This document shows positions 58,007-64,000 of a stretch of DNA of 64,000 nt, one piece after another. Under the pieces are notes generated by a model. It had not been told where the DNA came from and did not search any database. It saw only the letters and a list, made by a program, of their open reading frames with translations. The translations under genes and the position numbers were made by a program. This DNA comes from Streptomyces albireticuli (GTDB lineage: Bacteria > Actinomycetota > Actinomycetes > Streptomycetales > Streptomycetaceae), in the NCBI RefSeq assembly GCF_021228125.1, contig NZ_JAJQQS010000004.1, positions 124,001 to 188,000 of the forward strand, in the 5' to 3' direction. Each line of letters opens with the position of its first letter. The first letter of the stretch is position 1.

Positions 58007-59115
58007 CGGCGCTTGCCCGACGGACGGCCGCGGCCACCGCGGCCACGGGTGTCGGACTGCGGGACGACACCGGCCGGGGACGCGTCCTCCGGCTCGTCGC
58101 CGAACCCGGCGTCCTGCGGCTCCTGCTCGATCGACTCGCCCTTGGCGGCAGCGGCGGCGCGCTTGGCGCGCACCCGCTTGGCCAGGGCCTTCATCTGCGG
58201 GTCGCGCTCCTTGAGGTCGGCGACCAGCGGGGTGGCGATGAAGATCGAGGAGTAGGCGCCGGCCGCGAGGCCGACGAACAGGGCGAGCGAGATGTCGTTG
58301 AGCATGCCCGCGCCGAGGAAGCCGCCGCCGATGAAGAGCAGGCCGGCGACCGGCAGCAGCGCCACGACGGTGGTGTTGATGGAGCGCACCAGGGTGCCGT
58401 TGAGGCTGCGGTTGGCGATCTCGCTGTAGGTGAAGCGGGTCTGCTTGGTGATGTCCTTCGCGCCCTCCTTCAGACCGTCGAAGACGACGACGGTGTCGTA
58501 GAGGGAGTAGCCGAGGATGGTCAGCAGACCGATCACCGTGCCCGGGGTGACCTCGAAGCCGACCAGTGCGTACACACCGACCGTGATGGTGAGGTCGTGG
58601 ATCAGGGCGATCAGCGCGGCGATGGCCATCCGCCATTCGAAGGCGATCGCCAGATAGATCACCACGAGGATCATGAAGATCGCCAGGCCCGTCCAGGCCT
58701 TGTCGGCGATCTGGTCACCCCAGCTGGGACCGACGATGTCGGTGTTGACCTTGTCCGTGGAGACGCCCAGCTTCTTGGCCAGCGCCTCCTGGGTCTCCCG
58801 CGACTGCTCGGTGGTGAGCTCACTGACCTGGACGCGCAGCGAGCCGCCGCCGAGCTTCTGGACGATGGCGGTGTGGCCGGATGCCTCCTCCGCCGTGTGC
58901 TGGGCCTGGGTGGCCGAGACGGAGGTCTTCGGGGTGGTGAAGACGGCACCGCCGGAGAACTCGATGCCCATGTTGAGGCCGCGCACCGCCAGGCCGACGA
59001 TGGCCGTGATGGTGATCAGGATCGAGATGCCGTACCAGATCTTCCGCTTGCCGACGAAGTCGTAGCCGACCTCGCCGCGGTAGAGCCGGGCGCCGAGATT
59101 GCCGAGCTTGGACAT
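58003..59115 (-). CDS. secF: Protein translocase subunit SecF
   Basis: A 370-residue polytopic protein of the SecDF complex, which uses the proton gradient to drive late export. The N-terminal TM precedes GLNMGIEFSGGAVF. The C-terminal helices hold ALIALIHDLTITVG and GYSLYDTVVVFDGLKEG. The hydrophilic tail from about 310 is charged and Gly/Arg-rich. It is 2 bp after secD. Confidence 0.95.
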   Translation of the reverse strand: MSKLGNLGARLYRGEVGYDFVGKRKIWYGISILITITAIVGLAVRGLNMGIEFSGGAVFTTPKTSVSATQAQHTAEEASGHTAIVQKLGGGSLRVQVSELTTEQSRETQEALAKKLGVSTDKVNTDIVGPSWGDQIADKAWTGLAIFMILVVIYLAIAFEWRMAIAALIALIHDLTITVGVYALVGFEVTPGTVIGLLTILGYSLYDTVVVFDGLKEGAKDITKQTRFTYSEIANRSLNGTLVRSINTTVVALLPVAGLLFIGGGFLGAGMLNDISLALFVGLAAGAYSSIFIATPLVADLKERDPQMKALAKRVRAKRAAAAAKGESIEQEPQDAGFGDEPEDASPAGVVPQSDTRGRGGRGRPSGKRR

Positions 59116-59116
59116 C

Positions 59117-60949
59117 TCACGCCTCCTTGGGGTCGACGGGGGCGGAGGGGCGACGGCGGGCCCGCAGCGGCGGGCGGGCGCCGAGCCGCTTGGGGTCGAG
59201 CCCGGACCACGGGTGGCCGCTGGCGAAGAACTTCCGCCGGGCCAGGAGCGTCATCAGCGGCTTCGTGAAGAAGAAGACCACGACCACGTCGAGGAGGGTG
59301 GTCAGACCGAGCGTGAACGCGAAGCCCTGGACCTTGCCGACGGTGACGATGAAGAGCACCGCGGCGGCGAGGAAGGACACGAAGTCGGAGACCAGGATCG
59401 TGCGGCGGGCGCGCGGCCAGCCCCGCTCGACGGCCGGACGCAGGGTGCGGCCCTCCCTGATCTCGTCCCGGATGCGTTCGAAGTAGACGATGAAGGAGTC
59501 GGCCGTGATGCCGATCGCGACGATCGCACCGCAGACGGCCGGCAGGTTCAGCGCGAACTGGATGGCCTCGCCGAGCAGCACCATGATCGTGTAGGTGAGG
59601 ATCGCCGAGCACAGGAGGCTGGCGAGGGCGACGAGCGCGAGACCGCGGTAGTACGCCACCAGGTAGATGATCACCAGGATGAGGCCGATGGCGCCGGCCA
59701 GCAGACCCGCGCGCAGCTGCTCACCGCCGAGCGCGGCGGTGACCGTCTGCTCGGTGACGACGTCGAAGGACAGCGGCAGGGCGCCGTAGGACAGCACGTT
59801 CGCGAGGTCGCGGGCGCTCTCCTGGGTGAAGCCGCCGGAGATCTCCGCCTGGCCGCCCGCGATGGAGGTGGACACCGAGGGGTCGGAGACGACCGAACCG
59901 TCGAGGACGATCGCGAACTGGTTCTGCGGCGGGGCCTTGGTGGCCAGCTGGCCGGTGATGTCGGCGAACTTCTTGGAGCCGCTGGAGTCGAACTTCAGCT
60001 GGACGATCCAGCCCTTGCCCTGCTGGCTGTCGAAGACGGCGTCGGCGTCGGTGACGCCGGTGCCCTCGACGGCCACCGGGCCGAGGATCTCCTTGGCCGA
60101 GCCGTCGCGCTTGCACGCGACGATCGTGTCGGTGGGGAGGGCGCTCGCGGCGGCCTTGCTCGCCGCGGCCATGCCCTCCTTGGTGGTGCAGTCCAGAGCC
60201 TCGAGCTTCTTCTGGAGCGCGGCGATGTCGGCCGGGGACGGCGTGGGGTCCTTCTTGGCGTCCTTGTCCTTGGACTTGTCGTCCTTGGCCTTGTCGTCCT
60301 TCGCACCGTCCTTGAGGGAGGCGGTCGCGTTCGGGCTCGGCGTGCCGTCGGCCTTCAGGGCGTCGGAGACGGCGCGGCCCTTGGGGGCGGTGCTCGCGGA
60401 AGCGGAGGCGGAGGCCGAAGCGGACGGGGAGCCGGACGGCTTGGTCTTGTCGTCCTTGCTCTTGTCGCCGTTCTTGCCGTCCTTGCCGTCCTTGTCCGAG
60501 GCGGAGGAGCTGGGGGACGGGTTCGGCGCCGGGGCCGCGGCGTCGGCGATGGTCAGCACCGGGCGGAAGCCCAGCTTGGCGGTGGTACCGACCTGCTCAC
60601 GGGCCTGCTTCGCGTTCGTCCCCTTGGGGATGTTCACGATGATGTGGTTCTCGCCCTGCGTCTGGACCTCGGCCTCGGAGACACCGAGACCGTTGACACG
60701 GCGCTCGATGATGCCCACGGCCGTGTTCATATTGGTCTGATTGATCGCATTGGGCTTGCCGGGCTCGTTCTTGGCCTCCAGCGTGAAGCTGGTGCCACCC
60801 GCGAGGTCGATGCCCAGCCGTGGAGTGGTGCGCCCGGAGGCGAACATCCCCGCCGTGAGCGCCACCATGGCGATCAGGATCAGGACCAGGACACGGCCCG
60901 GCCTGCCCTGGCCGCCCGGGGACCTGCGGCCCTTCTTCGGTGCTGCCAC
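59117..60949 (-). CDS. secD: Protein translocase subunit SecD with a low-complexity periplasmic insert
   Basis: A 610-residue membrane protein, partner of SecF. The first TM (residues ~19-37) is followed by LGIDLAGGTSFTLEAK. Five C-terminal TM helices include AIGITADSFIVYFERIRDE. Between residues ~138 and 240 lies an insert rich in Lys/Asp/Ser/Ala (KDGKNGDKSKDD, then SASASASASAS) within the first extracytoplasmic domain. The GTG start follows GGGAGAAACG. Confidence 0.94.
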   Translation of the reverse strand: MAAPKKGRRSPGGQGRPGRVLVLILIAMVALTAGMFASGRTTPRLGIDLAGGTSFTLEAKNEPGKPNAINQTNMNTAVGIIERRVNGLGVSEAEVQTQGENHIIVNIPKGTNAKQAREQVGTTAKLGFRPVLTIADAAAPAPNPSPSSSASDKDGKDGKNGDKSKDDKTKPSGSPSASASASASASTAPKGRAVSDALKADGTPSPNATASLKDGAKDDKAKDDKSKDKDAKKDPTPSPADIAALQKKLEALDCTTKEGMAAASKAAASALPTDTIVACKRDGSAKEILGPVAVEGTGVTDADAVFDSQQGKGWIVQLKFDSSGSKKFADITGQLATKAPPQNQFAIVLDGSVVSDPSVSTSIAGGQAEISGGFTQESARDLANVLSYGALPLSFDVVTEQTVTAALGGEQLRAGLLAGAIGLILVIIYLVAYYRGLALVALASLLCSAILTYTIMVLLGEAIQFALNLPAVCGAIVAIGITADSFIVYFERIRDEIREGRTLRPAVERGWPRARRTILVSDFVSFLAAAVLFIVTVGKVQGFAFTLGLTTLLDVVVVFFFTKPLMTLLARRKFFASGHPWSGLDPKRLGARPPLRARRRPSAPVDPKEA

Positions 60950-61049
60950 CTTGTCGTTTCTCCCTGTCCAACCGCCCGGCGTCGGGTGTTCGCCGGACGG
61001 CCACGAAGTCTTGTGGGGACGTGCCCCCCGCCGGAGCCTAGACCGTAAA

Positions 61050-61089
61050 GGAACCGCGGCGCACCGCTCACGCAGTGCTCCGCGGTTCC
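61050..61089 (-). terminator. Hairpin between yajC and secD
   Basis: 10-bp arms (61050-61059 and 61080-61089) enclose a loop that can pair further (GCAC with GTGC). On the minus strand it ends TTT and lies 9 bp after the yajC stop. It may attenuate rather than stop entry into secD. Confidence 0.6.
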
Positions 61090-61098
61090 CTGAAGGGG

Positions 61099-61596
61099 CT
61101 ACTTCGCGTCGGCGTCGCCGTCCTGCTTGCCGTCCCGCTTGGCGTCCTCGGTCTTCTCGGCCTTCGCAGCCGCGTCCGTGGCACCGGCCTTGGAGTCGGC
61201 GGTCGTGTCCTTGCCGAGGTCGATCTTCTTCTCGGCCGGGGCGTCGCCCTCGGCGGCCTCGGTCAGCGAGGAGGCGTCGTCCGGAACGACCGGGGTGTCG
61301 GACTCGTCCGGCTCGATCCCGTGGACGATGCGGTTGTACTCCTCGTCCTCCAGGACGGCGCCGATGGCGTTCTTCGCGTAGATCGCGTGGACGCCCGGGG
61401 CGACCTCGAGGAGGACCGAGTCGTCGCTGACCTCCTTGACGGTGGCGTACATACCGCCGATCGTCCGCACGCCGGTGCCCGGCTGCATCTGGTCGCGCAT
61501 CTGCGCCGCCTGGCGCTGCTTGTTCTTGGCCGACCGGGTCATCAGGAACATGGCCCCGATAAGCACGATGAACGGCAGGAGAGTCATGATATTCAC
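61099..61596 (-). CDS. yajC: Preprotein translocase accessory subunit YajC
   Basis: A 165-residue protein with one TM helix (residues ~4-22, LLPFIVLIGAMFLMTR) and a small conserved domain (QPGTGVRTIGGMYATVKEV), followed by a ~65-residue tail of Lys, Asp and Ala. It associates with SecDF. GTG 61596 (VNIMTLLPF) is preferred; it has GAAGGA upstream. It precedes secD and follows ruvB. Confidence 0.92.
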   Translation of the reverse strand: MNIMTLLPFIVLIGAMFLMTRSAKNKQRQAAQMRDQMQPGTGVRTIGGMYATVKEVSDDSVLLEVAPGVHAIYAKNAIGAVLEDEEYNRIVHGIEPDESDTPVVPDDASSLTEAAEGDAPAEKKIDLGKDTTADSKAGATDAAAKAEKTEDAKRDGKQDGDADAK

Positions 61597-61763
61597 GGGA
61601 CGGGGTTTCCTTCGCACGACCACGGGAGGGCGCGGCCTGGTCTACGGGGGTGGTATGCCGCGTCTGTACGGACGGGCATCGGCGGAGTCTAAGCGAGTCC
61701 GCGCCTATGGAACAACGCCCAGCATGGCACCGTGGTTCCTGACCGGACCAGTACCCGCGCCGT

Positions 61764-62852
<1,089 letters not shown>

Positions 62853-62907
62853 GGGGGCCTCTCGGGGGAGCGGGGTCGGGTGCGGGTGGGTCGGTCGGGG
62901 GCGGGGC

Positions 62908-63005
62908 TTTCCCCTACCCGCCCCTTCCCGGAACCGGGGGCGGGCCCCCGGGCCCCCTTTCCGCGCTGACGCGCGGTGTCCTCGAACGCCGGACAGGCTG
63001 GATTC
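62908..63005. repeat. Copy of the dispersed intergenic element between ruvA and ruvB
   Basis: TTTCCCCTACCCGCCCCTTC (62908) and CCGCGCTGACGCGCGG (62961-62976) are followed by GTCCTCGAACGCCGGAC and GGCTGGATT in the same order as at 33437-33534. It is a second, shorter copy of that element. Confidence 0.75.
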
Positions 63006-63086
63006 GGGCCCGGTCCGGACGACGAGTCGGCCCGTCGGGCGTCCGGGCCACGGGCCGGGAGGGGGTGGGACCGGGTGCGGCCACCG

Positions 63087-63707
63087 TCAGCGGGCGCGGT
63101 TCAGGGTCCGGAGCGCGGCCCGGAGCAGCTGCCCCACCTGCGGTGTGCCGCCGCCCGCGACGACCTCTTCCGCCTGCGGCGTCACCGCCGCCACCGCGTC
63201 GTCCGCCTCGCGGGCCGCGTATCCCAGCCCGACGAGCGCCGCGTGCAGCTGGTCGCGCCAGCCGGCGGCGGCAGCCGCGCGCGCGGGGGCCGCGCCGGTC
63301 CCTACGGGGGCGCCCAGCCGGTCCTTCAGCTCCAGGAGCAGCTTCTGCGCCCCCTTCTTACCGATGCCCGGCACGGCCGTGAGCGCCTTCTCGTCGCCCG
63401 TGGCGACCGCGCGCCGCAGCGCGTCCGGCCGGTGCACGGCCAGCATGGCCTGGGCGAGGCGGGGGCCGACGCCGCTGGCCGTCTGGAGCAGCTCGAAGAC
63501 CTGGCGTTCGTCGTCGTCGGCGAAGCCGTAGAGGGTGAGGGAGTCCTCGCGCACCACGAGGGACGTGGCGAGCCTGGCGTGCTCGCCGACCCGGAGGGCG
63601 GAGAGGGTGTCCGGGGTGCACAGGACGGCCATGCCGACGCCGCCGACCTCGACGACGGCGGTGTCCGGGGCGAGGGCCGCGACCGGGCCGGAGACAAAGG
63701 CGATCAT
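63087..63707 (-). CDS. ruvA: Holliday junction DNA-binding protein RuvA
   Basis: A 206-residue protein. Domain I (OB) opens [24 protein letters not shown]. Domain II holds two helix-hairpin-helix motifs ([17 protein letters not shown] and [19 protein letters not shown]). Domain III at the C-terminus contacts RuvB. It overlaps ruvC by 4 bp (ATGA). Confidence 0.96.
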   Translation of the reverse strand: MIAFVSGPVAALAPDTAVVEVGGVGMAVLCTPDTLSALRVGEHARLATSLVVREDSLTLYGFADDDERQVFELLQTASGVGPRLAQAMLAVHRPDALRRAVATGDEKALTAVPGIGKKGAQKLLLELKDRLGAPVGTGAAPARAAAAAGWRDQLHAALVGLGYAAREADDAVAAVTPQAEEVVAGGGTPQVGQLLRAALRTLNRAR

Positions 63708-64000
63708 GCGCTGCCCTTCAGGGTTCGTGCGGTGGCGTCCTGGGGACGCGCGGTGCGGCGGTGGGCGGCGACGGCCTGCTGGAGGCGGTTGGTCGCCGGG
63801 GCCCGCCAGATGTGACAGATGGCCAGGGCGAGGGCGTCGGCCGCGTCGGCCGGCTTCGGCGGCGCGTCGAGCCGGAGCAGGCGGGTGACCATGGAGCCGA
63901 CCTGTGCCTTGTCGGCCCGGCCGCTGCCGGTGACGGCGGCCTTGACCTCGCTGGGGGTGTGCAGGGCGACGGGCAGCCCGCGGCGGGCGGCGCAGAGCAT
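63704..64000 (-). CDS. ruvC: Crossover junction endodeoxyribonuclease RuvC (5' end outside window)
   Basis: Only the C-terminal ~98 residues are present. They carry [22 protein letters not shown] and the catalytic [12 protein letters not shown], as in the RNase H-fold resolvase. The methionine near the edge is internal to the protein, not its start. It continues past the right edge, and its stop overlaps the ruvA start. Confidence 0.93.
   Translation of the reverse strand: MLCAARRGLPVALHTPSEVKAAVTGSGRADKAQVGSMVTRLLRLDAPPKPADAADALALAICHIWRAPATNRLQQAVAAHRRTARPQDATARTLKGSA

Overview
The window is a GC-rich actinobacterial chromosome segment that reads as Streptomyces. The evidence is strong third-position G/C, many GTG and TTG starts, and Streptomyces marker genes: bldD with its c-di-GMP motif intact, sihF, and actinobacterial rpoZ, GuaB1 and helicase-less PriA. 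The gene order (rsmB-fmt-priA-metK-coaBC-rpoZ-gmk-sihF-pyr genes-bldD-nusB-efp-aro genes-alaS-rpsD-hisS-relA-secDF-yajC-ruvBAC) is the conserved core order I know from Streptomyces chromosomes. I see no insertion sequence, prophage, CRISPR array, tRNA or rRNA.

Layout. 1-5.2 kb: an amino-acid catabolic cluster (flavin amine oxidase or monooxygenase, nitrilase-type amidase, LysR and Lrp regulators, cationic amino-acid permease) with matching TTGCGC repeat arrays upstream of the amidase and the permease. 5.3-8.8 kb: guaB1, a SorC-type regulator and rpe. 8.9-19 kb: translation and replication housekeeping (rsmB, fmt, a small HTH protein, priA, metK, coaBC, rpoZ, gmk, sihF). 19.4-29.7 kb: de novo pyrimidine genes pyrR-pyrB-pyrC-(PH-like membrane protein)-carA-carB-pyrD-pyrF, all on the minus strand, with a PyrR-type RNA element over the pyrR ribosome-binding site. 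bldD follows on the plus strand with two abutting BldD boxes in its promoter. 30.4-43.7 kb: a long minus-strand series read from alaS through ruvX, mltG, aroE, aroC, aroK, aroB, aroQ, a P-loop ATPase, an M24-fold protein and efp to nusB. 43.9-47.8 kb: an orphan NB-ARC/TPR protein, stand-alone rpsD, and a DUF2470 (HugZ-like) gene with a near-perfect DmdR iron box in the shared promoter region. 47.9-64 kb: rarA, a VKOR-hisS-MBL operon, a secreted cyclophilin, a DUF349 protein, and the minus-strand series ruvC-ruvA-ruvB-yajC-secD-secF-apt-relA, cut at the right edge inside ruvC.

Most of the window is ordinary core genome. The points most worth checking are the iron box between rpsD and the DUF2470 gene, the paired repeat arrays of the Lrp cluster, the M24 protein with substituted metal ligands, the 21-bp tandem repeat between rsmB and fmt, and a family of long intergenic inverted repeats. 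Starts were chosen from ribosome-binding sites and domain boundaries. Functions are assigned from recognised motifs and gene order; no database search was run.
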